Positions 25,737-33,209 of a stretch of 46,086 nucleotides of DNA are shown here, in pieces. Within the stretch, counting starts at the first letter, position 1. Each line of letters opens with the position of its first letter. Position numbers and translations under genes: made by a program. The DNA is from Candidatus Saganbacteria bacterium (lineage in GTDB: Bacteria; Margulisbacteria; WOR-1; XYC2-FULL-46-14): NCBI GenBank assembly GCA_013202975.1, contig JABMQY010000068.1:1-46086 (forward strand), given 5' to 3'. The notes below the pieces were generated by a model. That model searched no databases, was not told the origin of the DNA, and saw nothing but the letters and a program-made list of their open reading frames with translations.

Positions 25737-27692
25737 ATGACAACAATCCAACAGGCCCGTGGAAGTTTTTTGCGGACATTCGGACTGCGTCGGAAGCAGG
25801 TTTTTAGGCAGGATAATAGAGCTAATAAAATTGGTAGTTGTATTAGGTTTTTATCCGGTCATTTGAATGCTGATCTTGCAGCACGTTTTATTACAAAAAA
25901 CAGCAGGGCTACTTTAATCAAATTGAGTGAAATGCATCCGCATCTTACCTCTTCTATACTAAGTAACTTAAAGCGGGCTTATCAGGATGGATTGCGGCCA
26001 AACAAGCTCATTTTGTCTATTTATCTGCTTGAGCCCCAAAATCAAACTAGACTAGTTGAATTGGCGCAGTCTCCTTCATCAGTTCTAGAATTAGTTGATG
26101 AAAATAAAAATATAAATTTTGCCAGAGGAATCAGGACCAAGTCTAAAATTGTAGATAATGGGGCTGATGTTCCTCCTGGTTCATTTGAAGAACAGGTTTA
26201 TCTGATTCGCTTATCACGAGAAGCGCTGATTGAAGATGCCGGAAAGAGCGGATTTGTCGGTAACTTTGCCCTTTTTCGGTCGGTTTTGCGTGCAAGAGTA
26301 GAACTGTATCGTTTAGGTAGAATGAGGAGTCAGGTTAGGGATAATGAGGATCCGGAGGCGCTGGAATATTGGAGAGGTATGATTCAAGGACTTGCAGATC
26401 AGATGCAGGTGCTTTTGTCTCTTTTTCCTTTTGGAGAAAGGAGGGTCTATTTTAAGGAGCAAATAAACAAAGCGCTGGAACTGTTACGTCAGCAAAATGA
26501 TAGTGCCGCCAATAGTGCCCTGGTTCCAATAACCGGGCGGCTTGAAAAAATAATTTTAAGTCAGGCTACTAGTCGCGCAAAGAGAAAATTAAGAAGATCG
26601 TCTCGCGGCGTGGTTGGTTCAAAAATTAGGATGGATGATAAGGGGGGGTGGCATATTATTGAGGCTGGGTATGGCAAGAGGGGAACAGAAATAAAGCATA
26701 AGATTATTAAACAAGCGGAGGTTCCAACCGAAAAGATATTAAGCCGGGTCCAGCACCAGATTGATAATATTTCTGCGGATATTGATGCAACCGGCCGATT
26801 GAGAGAAAGGATCTTATCAGATTCCGCAAGCCGGAAAGAGGAATGGTTTAAACTAGGAACAATCTTTGAAGAACTTAAGTCAGTTGACGATCTTTTTAAA
26901 GAAAAAGCCCAGTTTGAAATTGAAGCGGCCCGCGATCTGGTTGATATTGGGACAACTCAGGCCGAGGGTTTTGCCGGGGCTCTTAAAAGAATGGCGGTCC
27001 GGGATCTTGAAAAGCGGGAAGAGGTCTTAAGAATACAGTTGCGGGCCTTTCCTGTTTATTATAGCAAAATAGAAAACCATCTAAGATTGCGAGTCAGTCA
27101 GTTTGCGCAAAAGATTATAAGTAGATTTAAATGGTGGAAGATAATGGTTGATCCATCTGTTATTGACGGAATAGATCGAATCTTAGGATCTCACTTGGGT
27201 GGAATATTTTTAGGTGATATGCGAGAAGAATTTTTGCAAAAGTCAAAGAGCAGGTTTTACGGAACAAAGAGGGGGTTGGTGCCTCTAAAACAAAAAGTTA
27301 AGGAAAAGCAGGGCTGTTTATACCAGATTGTTCAAAAAAGGCAGGAGATGATTGAGCTTAAAAAAGCCGGTGATAAAAGCGGCCGTGGAGCGGAGGTAAA
27401 AAAAGAGGTGGTCGAGTTGTTTCGAAGGATTAATCGCCTGAACAAAGATATAATAGACACTCTTGAAACTCTTGTCCGCTTTTTTCTAATGGTAGAGTTT
27501 GACCTTGGCAGAGCAAAGTCAGCAGATCAATTCTGGATCGATAATTCGGAACTATTGTCTCAGATTGCTGGTTTAAACTCCGATAAAAAATATGGTCATA
27601 TTATAGATAATAACGGCAAGCACTTTGTTTCTGCCCATGAGGAAGATGCAAAGGTTCTTGGTTTGAAATTTGAAAAATCCAAAATCGAGTGA
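25737..27692 (+). CDS. Large helical, coiled-coil-rich protein of unknown function
   Basis: A 651-residue protein I do not recognise. It is strongly charged and almost wholly helical in character, with heptad-like stretches around residues 330-400 and 500-610 and no hydrophobic membrane segment or signal peptide. The first 26 residues contain basic but no acidic residues. TTG 25734 is in frame just before, but ATG 25737 is better spaced from GGGAGG. Its TGA stop (27690-27692) overlaps the -35 of the next sigma-28-like promoter. Context suggests a structural or scaffolding role in the same regulon, which is inference only. Confidence 0.7.
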   Translation: MTTIQQARGSFLRTFGLRRKQVFRQDNRANKIGSCIRFLSGHLNADLAARFITKNSRATLIKLSEMHPHLTSSILSNLKRAYQDGLRPNKLILSIYLLEPQNQTRLVELAQSPSSVLELVDENKNINFARGIRTKSKIVDNGADVPPGSFEEQVYLIRLSREALIEDAGKSGFVGNFALFRSVLRARVELYRLGRMRSQVRDNEDPEALEYWRGMIQGLADQMQVLLSLFPFGERRVYFKEQINKALELLRQQNDSAANSALVPITGRLEKIILSQATSRAKRKLRRSSRGVVGSKIRMDDKGGWHIIEAGYGKRGTEIKHKIIKQAEVPTEKILSRVQHQIDNISADIDATGRLRERILSDSASRKEEWFKLGTIFEELKSVDDLFKEKAQFEIEAARDLVDIGTTQAEGFAGALKRMAVRDLEKREEVLRIQLRAFPVYYSKIENHLRLRVSQFAQKIISRFKWWKIMVDPSVIDGIDRILGSHLGGIFLGDMREEFLQKSKSRFYGTKRGLVPLKQKVKEKQGCLYQIVQKRQEMIELKKAGDKSGRGAEVKKEVVELFRRINRLNKDIIDTLETLVRFFLMVEFDLGRAKSADQFWIDNSELLSQIAGLNSDKKYGHIIDNNGKHFVSAHEEDAKVLGLKFEKSKIE

Positions 27693-27717
27693 AATTTTTT
27701 ATAAATGGGTACGATAA
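27691..27717 (+). promoter_or_regulatory. Sigma-28-like promoter of the 158-residue orphan
   Basis: GAAATTTT (27691-27698), 11-base spacer, TACGATAA (27710-27717). The -35 overlaps the stop codon of the upstream gene. The roughly 57-base leader holds a perfect 20-base palindrome and then CAGGAGGA before the ATG at 27781. Confidence 0.75.
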
Positions 27718-27735
27718 GAATATAGTGAATGGAAG

Positions 27736-27755
27736 GGACAGCTCGCGAGCTGTCC
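27736..27755 (+). repeat. Perfect 20-base palindrome in a 5' leader
   Basis: GGACAGCTCG followed by its exact complement CGAGCTGTCC, with no loop. It lies between the sigma-28-like -10 and the ribosome site of the 158-residue gene, so the RNA could fold a hairpin. It resembles a mobile palindromic repeat unit rather than a gene-specific operator. Confidence 0.8.
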
Positions 27756-27780
27756 ATACAAAAAACAGGAGGAACAAAAA

Positions 27781-28257
27781 ATGGTAGCGATAAACAGAAT
27801 CAGTTCAGGGTTAAAGGGGTTGGGGATAGTTAAGCAGGAGACGCTAAAGGCGGTCAGTCCGGGTAAGATGTTTGCAGTAGGCACCTCTTTGGTGATGGTC
27901 AATAATCCCGAGATCATGGATATGCTGAGAGGTCAGACCCATGCTTTCCAGGGTGGATTAAATGAAGATGTTTTAGCCTCTGTGGTAGGCACTTTCCCGG
28001 GAGAACATACTATTAGCGTCCTGGAAGAGAGAGGGGTGAACCTTTTAATAGTGATAACCGAGGGTTTTGGTCCTCTGGTAACAGAAGGTGAATTGGTGGA
28101 TAACTTGAGTGGTCCTGCTTTTGACAGAATGGCCGAATTAGGAGTAATCCGACCTGATTCTGGAAATAGACATATTGAACCGGCCAAAACAATGGATCAG
28201 TCCGAAATGGATGCATGTGAGGCAGAACGGATAGCGATTGAGAACGGAGAAGAGTAA
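27781..28257 (+). CDS. Orphan 158-residue protein
   Basis: I do not recognise this protein. The start is secure: CAGGAGGA lies 7 bases before the ATG. The N-terminus (about 20 residues) has Arg and Lys but no acidic residue until Glu21; the remainder is acidic, with glycine-rich turns (GQTHAFQGGL) and mixed hydrophobic strands (GVNLLIVITEGFGPLV), suggesting a small globular alpha/beta domain. No signal peptide or membrane helix. It is transcribed from a sigma-28-like promoter and faces the convergent plsC gene 3 bases beyond its stop. Confidence 0.75.
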   Translation: MVAINRISSGLKGLGIVKQETLKAVSPGKMFAVGTSLVMVNNPEIMDMLRGQTHAFQGGLNEDVLASVVGTFPGEHTISVLEERGVNLLIVITEGFGPLVTEGELVDNLSGPAFDRMAELGVIRPDSGNRHIEPAKTMDQSEMDACEAERIAIENGEE

Positions 28258-28260
28258 GTA

Positions 28261-28980
28261 TCAGGATTTTTTATTAAGCAGTTCTTGAACAGAGTTTTGC
28301 ATTATCTGGATTGCTTTATTGTAATCTTCTTTTGAGCGGCCAAAAGTTTCAAAGGATAAAGGTTTGCCGAATCTGACAGTAACTTTTGCAGGATTAACAA
28401 ATATTGATCCTTTTGAGATTATCTTATAACTTCCATCCAGAGCAATCGGCACAACCCTGGCTTTGGTATTAAAAATAAGGAACATGCTCCCCTTTTTGAA
28501 GGGTATAAGCTCGTGGCCTCCGCTGCGGGTCCCTTCCGGAAAAATTAAAACCGATCCATTTTCTTTTAAAAAATCTTCTGCCTTAGTTAAGGACTTAACT
28601 GCCTTTGCCCCTGCTCCGCGGTCAAGCGGCATGTGGTCGGCCCATCTAAGATAAGCCCCAAAGACCGGGATATTAAAAAGCTCCTTTTTGATCACATAAC
28701 GGAAAAGTCTGGGGATTGCGGCAAGCAGGATTAAGATATCAGCTGCGCTTTGGTGGTTTGAAACAAAAACCAGCGGCTCGTTTTTGGGAATATTTTCTAT
28801 TCCTTCTATTTTAACTTTTGTGCCAGAAGCAAACACTATTAATTTTGCCCAGGTTTTTGCGCTTTGCCGAAAGGTTTTTGAGCCGGGTTTAATAATGGTT
28901 TTGAGAAAAGTCAGGGTAGTACCGATCAGAAAACTTAGTACTACCAGCAGGTAGAAGAATAGGGTCCTTATAAATGCCAT
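28261..28980 (-). CDS. plsC: 1-acyl-sn-glycerol-3-phosphate acyltransferase
   Basis: A 239-residue PlsC-family acyltransferase that makes phosphatidic acid in membrane phospholipid synthesis. An N-terminal hydrophobic segment (residues 5-28) is followed by the catalytic motif I NHQSAAD (H-x4-D) near 75 and motif III FPEGTRSGG near 150, the phosphate-binding site. Length and motifs are normal. The ATG at 28980 lies 6 bases after a TAAAAT -10 on the minus strand and has no ribosome site, so the message is probably leaderless. It stands alone between sigma-28-type genes. Confidence 0.9.
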   Translation of the reverse strand: MAFIRTLFFYLLVVLSFLIGTTLTFLKTIIKPGSKTFRQSAKTWAKLIVFASGTKVKIEGIENIPKNEPLVFVSNHQSAADILILLAAIPRLFRYVIKKELFNIPVFGAYLRWADHMPLDRGAGAKAVKSLTKAEDFLKENGSVLIFPEGTRSGGHELIPFKKGSMFLIFNTKARVVPIALDGSYKIISKGSIFVNPAKVTVRFGKPLSFETFGRSKEDYNKAIQIMQNSVQELLNKKS

Positions 28981-28986
28981 ATTTGT

Positions 28987-28992
28987 ATTTTA
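28987..28992 (-). promoter_or_regulatory. -10 element of plsC, leaderless
   Basis: Minus-strand TAAAAT ends 6 bases before the ATG at 28980. It is nearly back to back with the sigma-28-like -35 at 28996, so the two divergent promoters may compete. Confidence 0.5.
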
Positions 28993-28995
28993 GGT

Positions 28996-29022
28996 GAAAT
29001 TTTTAGAAAAGGGAAGCGATAT
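28996..29022 (+). promoter_or_regulatory. Sigma-28-like promoter of the 91-residue cysteine protein
   Basis: GAAATTTT (28996-29003), 11-base spacer, AGCGATAT (29015-29022). A leader of about 39 bases ends with AAAGGA near the ATG at 29068. Confidence 0.75.
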
Positions 29023-29067
29023 ATTTGTAAGTTCGGGGTTGACATTATTATTAAAAGGATTAAAATA

Positions 29068-29343
29068 ATGGCGATGAAAATAAATAAGCCGGAAGAGAAA
29101 AGATTGTTCTTCAACAAGCAGATTAAGGTTGAAAAGCCAAAGACCAAGGCTTCTCCTTGTATCTATTATTCTGATGCGCTCTGTTTTGCCCCAAAGAAGC
29201 GCTATAAGCTTTGTGATGACTGTCCAAGGATGAAAAAGAAAGACGGAGAATCAAAGGATCTGTATAAAAAGATCGTTGGCAATGCTATTCATATGCTGGA
29301 GCAGGATAAGAGCCCTCCACCTACTCGGGACCTCAAGATTTAA
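29068..29343 (+). CDS. Small basic four-cysteine protein
   Basis: A 91-residue, lysine-rich protein I do not recognise. Four cysteines in the middle fall in the pattern C-x7-C-x9-C-x2-C (SPCIYYSDALC... then LCDDC), which could bind zinc or an iron-sulfur cluster. Both ends are charged and probably flexible. There is no signal peptide. It has its own sigma-28-like promoter and converges on the GspE-like gene, where its stop overlaps that gene's stop region by 4 bases. A small nucleic-acid-binding or adaptor role is possible but unsupported. Confidence 0.72.
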   Translation: MAMKINKPEEKRLFFNKQIKVEKPKTKASPCIYYSDALCFAPKKRYKLCDDCPRMKKKDGESKDLYKKIVGNAIHMLEQDKSPPPTRDLKI

Positions 29344-30356
29344 GCATTTCCATCCCCTAATACTCGAAACACTTCTTTTTTTTCGACTACCCCGTTTGCG
29401 ATATATTTTTCCGCATTCTGGTGTAAAGATGTAAATTTTGCTGCGGATCTTATGTTTGCCTTGGAATATTTTTTATTAATAATCTCTCTAACTTCATCTT
29501 TAAGGTTGAAAACTTCAAATATCCCTATTCTTCCGCCCTCTTTTTTGCGCAAAAGCCGCTGTGAAATTGTTCCAAGCAGAGTTGCCGAAACCAGATAGTT
29601 TTTTATTCCCATATCAATAAGACGGCAGATTGATGAGATAGCATCCTGGGTGTGAATAGTAGCCAGGACCAGATGTCCGGTTAAGGCGGCCTGGATTGCA
29701 ATCTGCGCAGTTTCAAGGTCTCTGATCTCTCCGATAAAAATTATATCCGGATCCTGTCTCAAAATTGATCTCAACCCTTTTGCAAAGGTCAGCCCGGTTT
29801 TATTGTTTACATGGATTTGAGTAATGTTTTCAAAGACATATTCAACCGGATCTTCTATTGTGACAATGTTGTTTTGCCTGGCATCTAATTCTTTTAAGGT
29901 GGCGTAAAGTGTTGTGGTTTTTCCTGAACCGGTCGGGCCTGAGACCAGAATAATTCCGGTTTTTTTGTTAATTAAGTTTTTGTATTTTTCAAGTTCTTCT
30001 GTTAGCATCCCTAAATCGTTAAGGGATAACAATGTCTGGTTTCTTTTTAAAATTCTGAGCACCGCCTTTTCGCCAAAAAGGGTGGGGAGGGTCGAAACCC
30101 TTAAATCAACATTCCCGTGGTTAGTCCGTCCGTCCTGAGGGAGGCGGGAATCGGCTATGTCCAGATTAACTAGTATTTTTATTCTAGAAATTAGCGGCAA
30201 ATGCATTTCTTTTTCGATTTTTGTGTCATTTTGCAGAATACCGTCAATTCTGTAGCGAATTTGGAGTAAATCTTTTTTTGGTTCTATATGGATATCGGAG
30301 GCATTATTGTTTATGCCGTCGTTGATTATCTGGTTTAGGATTTCTATCGTGTCCAT
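29340..30356 (-). CDS. GspE/PilB-like secretion or pilus ATPase, short form
   Basis: A 338-residue ATPase of the type II secretion/type IV pilus family. From the start it has ASDIHIEP, YRIDG and RISRIKIL... N-domain remnants, then Walker A GPTGSGKTT near 148, the Asp box DPVEY, Walker B DPDIIFIGEIRD and the His box TGHLVLATIHT. It lacks the N1 domain (about 150-200 residues) of GspE/PilB and the CxxC zinc motif. I chose ATG 30356 over TTG 30374. No pilin or secretin genes are nearby, so its machine is unknown. Confidence 0.85.
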   Translation of the reverse strand: MDTIEILNQIINDGINNNASDIHIEPKKDLLQIRYRIDGILQNDTKIEKEMHLPLISRIKILVNLDIADSRLPQDGRTNHGNVDLRVSTLPTLFGEKAVLRILKRNQTLLSLNDLGMLTEELEKYKNLINKKTGIILVSGPTGSGKTTTLYATLKELDARQNNIVTIEDPVEYVFENITQIHVNNKTGLTFAKGLRSILRQDPDIIFIGEIRDLETAQIAIQAALTGHLVLATIHTQDAISSICRLIDMGIKNYLVSATLLGTISQRLLRKKEGGRIGIFEVFNLKDEVREIINKKYSKANIRSAAKFTSLHQNAEKYIANGVVEKKEVFRVLGDGNA

Positions 30357-30378
30357 TGTGATGGTATGTAGCAATTAT

Positions 30379-30425
30379 CCCGCCTACGCCTTCGCTGCGC
30401 TCGTGGCTTCGGCGGGCAAGCCCGC
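30379..30425 (+). repeat. GC-rich intergenic inverted repeat
   Basis: CCCGCCTACGCC at the left and GGCGGGCAAGCCCGC at the right flank a GC-rich centre in an otherwise AT-rich gap. It looks like a dispersed palindromic repeat and sits in the 5' region of the GspE-like gene. Confidence 0.55.
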
Positions 30426-30452
30426 TTATATCATTTTTGTTGTAATAGGGCG

Positions 30453-30519
30453 AAAAAGGTGCGGAGCGGTCCGAAGCTAGGAGCGAAGCGACAGCGAAGG
30501 ACCGGCGAAAAATCGGTCG
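30453..30519 (+). repeat. 67-base dispersed repeat, copy 2
   Basis: About 85% identical to 44-110, both starting AAAAAGGTGCG and ending AAAAATCGGTC. It contains a hairpin: GACCG pairs with CGGTC around GCGAAAAAT. It lies just after the aroE stop and might act as a terminator. Confidence 0.75.
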
Positions 30520-30521
30520 AT

Positions 30522-31355
30522 TTACAACTTCAAGGCCGACTTGGCAGTATCGTACATTATATGATAGGGAGCTGGCTGGCCGGTAAAGATACTAAAGGTC
30601 AGGGCTCCCTGGCGTACCAGCATTCCAAGTCCGGAAACACCTTTTGCTCCGGCTTCTTTAGCTCTTTTTAAAAGTGCAGTCTCTTCCGGGTTATAGACAA
30701 TGTCGTAAACTACGATGTTTGAATGGAGTTTTATATCTTTAGGAAGCGGGCAGTTTTTTGTTTTTGGGTGCATGCCGACTGGAGAAGCGTTTACCAGGAG
30801 ATCGGCTTGATCAATATCTTTTTTCAAATCTTCGCTTTTTTTGATTTCTATATCAAATAGATCCTTTAGATAAGATGTTAGATCTTCTAACTTTTCTGTA
30901 TCTGGATCAAAGACGATCAGTGATTTTATTTTTGCATCACACAGAGAGAGCCCAATTGCCCGTCCTGCGCCTCCGGCACCCAGCAGGACTACTTTTTTGT
31001 TTTCGGGATCAATCCCCGCGTCTTCCCGCAGGGAATCGATAAACCCCGGGCCGTCGGTATTGTAGCCGATCAGTTTTCCGCTTTCGTTTTTTACGGTATT
31101 TACTGCACCGATTCTCTCAGCTAGTTTAGTGATTTCGTCCAGGTAGGACATAATATTCTCTTTGTGAGGGATAGTTACGTTAAATCCGGCAATATTTTCC
31201 ATTTTCAATTTCCCAATTTCCATTTTCAATTTCTTTGGGTGGATGTCAAGTAGTGAGTATTTAAAATCAAGGTTTAGCAGGTTGTATCCGGCATTGTGCA
31301 TTGCAGGAGAGACGCTGTGTCCCAGCGGATGGCCGATTAGGAGACATTTTTTCAT
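30522..31355 (-). CDS. aroE: Shikimate dehydrogenase
   Basis: A 277-residue enzyme that reduces 3-dehydroshikimate with NADPH in the aromatic amino acid pathway. GHPLGHSVSPAMHN at the N-terminus binds shikimate, NVTIPHK holds catalytic Lys65, NTDGPGFIDSL has the catalytic Asp, and GAGGAGRAI binds the cofactor. I start it at ATG 31355, where homology begins; a longer frame to 31667 runs through repeats and another gene. Residues about 42-53 (LKMEIGKLKMEN) come from a dispersed repeat placed just before the active-site loop. A TATAAT 6 bases upstream predicts a leaderless mRNA. Confidence 0.92.
   Translation of the reverse strand: MKKCLLIGHPLGHSVSPAMHNAGYNLLNLDFKYSLLDIHPKKLKMEIGKLKMENIAGFNVTIPHKENIMSYLDEITKLAERIGAVNTVKNESGKLIGYNTDGPGFIDSLREDAGIDPENKKVVLLGAGGAGRAIGLSLCDAKIKSLIVFDPDTEKLEDLTSYLKDLFDIEIKKSEDLKKDIDQADLLVNASPVGMHPKTKNCPLPKDIKLHSNIVVYDIVYNPEETALLKRAKEAGAKGVSGLGMLVRQGALTFSIFTGQPAPYHIMYDTAKSALKL
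31198..31234 (+). repeat. Word repeat inside aroE
   Basis: Two near copies of TTTCCATTTTCAATTTC encode the in-frame residues KLKMEIGKLKMEN of AroE on the minus strand. Confidence 0.7.
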
Positions 31356-31361
31356 AAGATC

Positions 31362-31367
31362 ATTATA
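31362..31367 (-). promoter_or_regulatory. -10 element of aroE, leaderless
   Basis: Minus-strand TATAAT ends 6 bases before the ATG at 31355, with no ribosome-binding site between. Further upstream are only repeats, so the -35 is unclear. Confidence 0.6.
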
Positions 31368-31370
31368 CCT

Positions 31371-31398
31371 TAGAGGATAGGGTATAGGGAATAGGGTA
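31371..31398 (+). repeat. TATAGG-type dispersed repeat
   Basis: A run of GATAGGGTATAGGGAATAGGG words in the aroE upstream gap, of the same kind as at 25575, 35023 and 44016. Confidence 0.6.
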
Positions 31399-31458
31399 CC
31401 TGCCTGCATGCCTTCCTCCTTCGGCGGGCAAGCCGGCATATAAACCGGCAGGCAGGTA
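31397..31458 (+). repeat. Inverted repeat with 11-base arms
   Basis: TACCTGCCTGC (31397-31407) is the exact complement of GCAGGCAGGTA (31448-31458). The GC-rich interior includes CCTTCGGCGGGCAAGCC. It lies between divergent aroE and FGE-like promoters and looks like a mobile palindromic unit. Confidence 0.7.
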
Positions 31459-31468
31459 GTTAAAAGGT

Positions 31469-31495
31469 GAAATTTTTTGTAATAGCTGCCGATAT
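31469..31495 (+). promoter_or_regulatory. Sigma-28-like promoter of the third FGE-like gene
   Basis: GAAATTTT (31469-31476), 11-base spacer, GCCGATAT (31488-31495): one of the two sites with the best -10, and close to the textbook FliA promoter. Transcription would start near 31502, right at AGGTG, the ribosome site for ATG 31516. Confidence 0.82.
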
Positions 31496-31515
31496 ATATA
31501 TAGGTGAATTGAAAT

Positions 31516-32634
31516 ATGTTATTAACAAAAATTATAGCTTTTGATGCACAGGAACTTCTGGATGATATTAACTTTCCAAGCGTAAGAGATGCTTTGGAAG
31601 GTAGTAATTTTGCGGATGATCTGCGGAGAATGGGGTTCCCGGTAGCCAAACCTCTCATACCGCACATGAATGAAAAGGGAATTCTAAAAAAGGCTGCAAT
31701 GTCGTTTTTTAGAAGAGCTCCTCTTATTTTAACCCCTCAGGAAATATTGTCAGGGTATCAAACTAAAAGAATGCCACCGATTGGAACAATGGTTCAGATC
31801 CCGGGCGGAGAGTACACGATTGGAGATAACAAGGTCGGAGTTAGTGCACACCAGGTAACAGTCGATCCGTTTTCAATAGGGGTCTATTGCGTAACCAATA
31901 GAGAATTTCAGGATGTCATAGAAGATGGCTTATATAATAGAAAGGAATTATGGTCAATGGATGGATGGAGAATTAAAGAGAGTAAACAATGGCGGGCTCC
32001 TCGCTTTCTTGAGTTTTTAGAGAAAGATGAAAGGCTGGTAGGGGATAATAAGCCGGTACTTGGAATTTCTTGGTACGAGGCTACTGCTTATTTGGTTCAA
32101 AAGAGTATTCAAGAGGGGATTGATATTAAACCGTTTGTAGAGGGAGAGCATTTAGATTTAAGAAAAAGATTCTATGATTTTGGGAGACAGAGGTGGAATT
32201 GGACCGGATATCGTTTGCCGACTGAGGCAGAGATTGAGATTGCAATGCGTGGCGGATTGGATAAGGCAATTTATCCTTGGGGCAATGAAGCCCCAGATCC
32301 CACTCAGGCCAATTATGCTGCAAGTGGTATGTTGGCACAACTGATGGATGTAAATCCTCATTGGAGTGGGTGTCCGGATCCGAATGGATTTGGTCTTTTT
32401 CATGCAATAGGGAACAATCGGGTGTGGGGATTTGATAGTTTTGATGAGGCCTATTATAAGAAAGGGACAAGAAATAATCCAGCCGGTCCTAAAAGGGGAT
32501 CAGCTAAGGTTATTCGAGGAGCAAGTTGGTTAGATCCTGTAACAAAGTTGCGCCTTGCCTTGCGTGGTTCTGTTGATCCAAAAATACGTTTGAATTATCT
32601 TGGATTTCGTGCGGTCAAAAGTGAAATTATTTAG
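31516..32634 (+). CDS. FGE-like (SUMF-type) protein with novel N-terminal domain
   Basis: A 372-residue protein. Residues 1-88 match the N-terminal domain of the 16055 and 41632 proteins: KIIAFDAQE at the start and LRRMGFPVAKPLIPHMNEKGIL at 37-57. From about 93 comes an FGE-like fold: IPGGEYTIG, VYCVTNREF, LGISWYEATAYL, YRLPTEAEIEIAMRGG, IYPWGNEAPDP and a terminal LGFRAVKSEII. The segment RGASWLDPVTKLRLALRG replaces the catalytic RGGSW.C....CR, so both cysteines are missing and enzyme activity is unlikely. Single gene with its own sigma-28-like promoter; likely cytoplasmic. Confidence 0.84.
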   Translation: MLLTKIIAFDAQELLDDINFPSVRDALEGSNFADDLRRMGFPVAKPLIPHMNEKGILKKAAMSFFRRAPLILTPQEILSGYQTKRMPPIGTMVQIPGGEYTIGDNKVGVSAHQVTVDPFSIGVYCVTNREFQDVIEDGLYNRKELWSMDGWRIKESKQWRAPRFLEFLEKDERLVGDNKPVLGISWYEATAYLVQKSIQEGIDIKPFVEGEHLDLRKRFYDFGRQRWNWTGYRLPTEAEIEIAMRGGLDKAIYPWGNEAPDPTQANYAASGMLAQLMDVNPHWSGCPDPNGFGLFHAIGNNRVWGFDSFDEAYYKKGTRNNPAGPKRGSAKVIRGASWLDPVTKLRLALRGSVDPKIRLNYLGFRAVKSEII

Positions 32635-32666
32635 AAATAGTGGCGTTATTAATATTGGTGATTAAC

Positions 32667-32698
32667 CCGTAAGGACAGAACAATGTTCGTTCCTACGG
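32667..32698 (+). repeat. Imperfect palindrome before purE
   Basis: CCGTAAGGACAGAACA followed by TGTTCGTTCCTACGG, an imperfect inverted repeat with a very tight loop. It may end the FGE-like transcript, but no T-run follows, so a mobile palindromic repeat is equally likely. Confidence 0.6.
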
Positions 32699-32715
32699 CC
32701 CACATGTAAAACCGC

Positions 32716-32744
32716 TTTACAACTTGTTATCGTAACTATATAAT
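32716..32744 (+). promoter_or_regulatory. Sigma-70 promoter of purE
   Basis: TTTACA (32716-32721), 17-base spacer, TATAAT (32739-32744). The ATG at 32754 comes 9 bases later with no ribosome site, so the leader is at most 2-3 bases. Confidence 0.75.
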
Positions 32745-32753
32745 ACATCTATT

Positions 32754-33209
32754 ATGAAAAAACCTACTGTTGGAATTATATGTGGAAGCAAATCAGACCT
32801 GCCTCTTTTAGATAAAGCCGCAAAACAACTCGATGAATTTGGTATTTCTTATAAAGTAACTGTTGCCTCGGCCCATCGAAGTCCCGAGCTGGCCATTGCT
32901 TTTGCAAAATCAGCCGAAAAAAAGTATGATCTTATCATTGCGGCAGCGGGGATGGCTGCGGCCCTTCCTGGTGTTGTTGCCGGCCATACCATTTTGCCGG
33001 TTATTGGGATTCCTGTTTTTTCAAAAGCGCTGAAGGGGCTTGATGCCCTTTTTGCAATCGTACAGATGCCCTCCGGTGTTCCGGTCGCAACGGTAACAAT
33101 TGACGGCGCAAAAAATGCAGCTGTATTAGCAGCTCAAATCTTAAGTCTCAAATATCCACAGCTCAAGAAAAAGCTAAAAGATTTTAAGAAACAGCTGGCA
33201 GGGAAATGA
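32754..33209 (+). CDS. purE: N5-carboxyaminoimidazole ribonucleotide mutase
   Basis: A 151-residue PurE that rearranges N5-CAIR to CAIR in purine synthesis. GSKSDLPLLDKA binds the substrate phosphate, TVASAHRSPE holds the catalytic His, and AAGMAAALPGVVAGHT with PVIGIPV is the class signature. Length is normal. The mRNA appears near leaderless from a good sigma-70 promoter. A 4-base overlap with the CvpA gene and another with apgM define a three-gene operon; no purK or other pur gene is present here. Confidence 0.93.
   Translation: MKKPTVGIICGSKSDLPLLDKAAKQLDEFGISYKVTVASAHRSPELAIAFAKSAEKKYDLIIAAAGMAAALPGVVAGHTILPVIGIPVFSKALKGLDALFAIVQMPSGVPVATVTIDGAKNAAVLAAQILSLKYPQLKKKLKDFKKQLAGK

Noticed and set aside
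31356-31667. N-terminal extension of AroE
   Set aside because: The open frame continues, but it translates repeats and part of the opposite-strand FGE-like gene; AroE homology and a promoter place the start at 31355.
32623-32649. Thirteenth sigma-28-like site before purE
   Set aside because: GAAATTAT, 11 bases, GGCGTTAT has the spacing but lacks the T-run and the GAT core, and purE has a good sigma-70 promoter.
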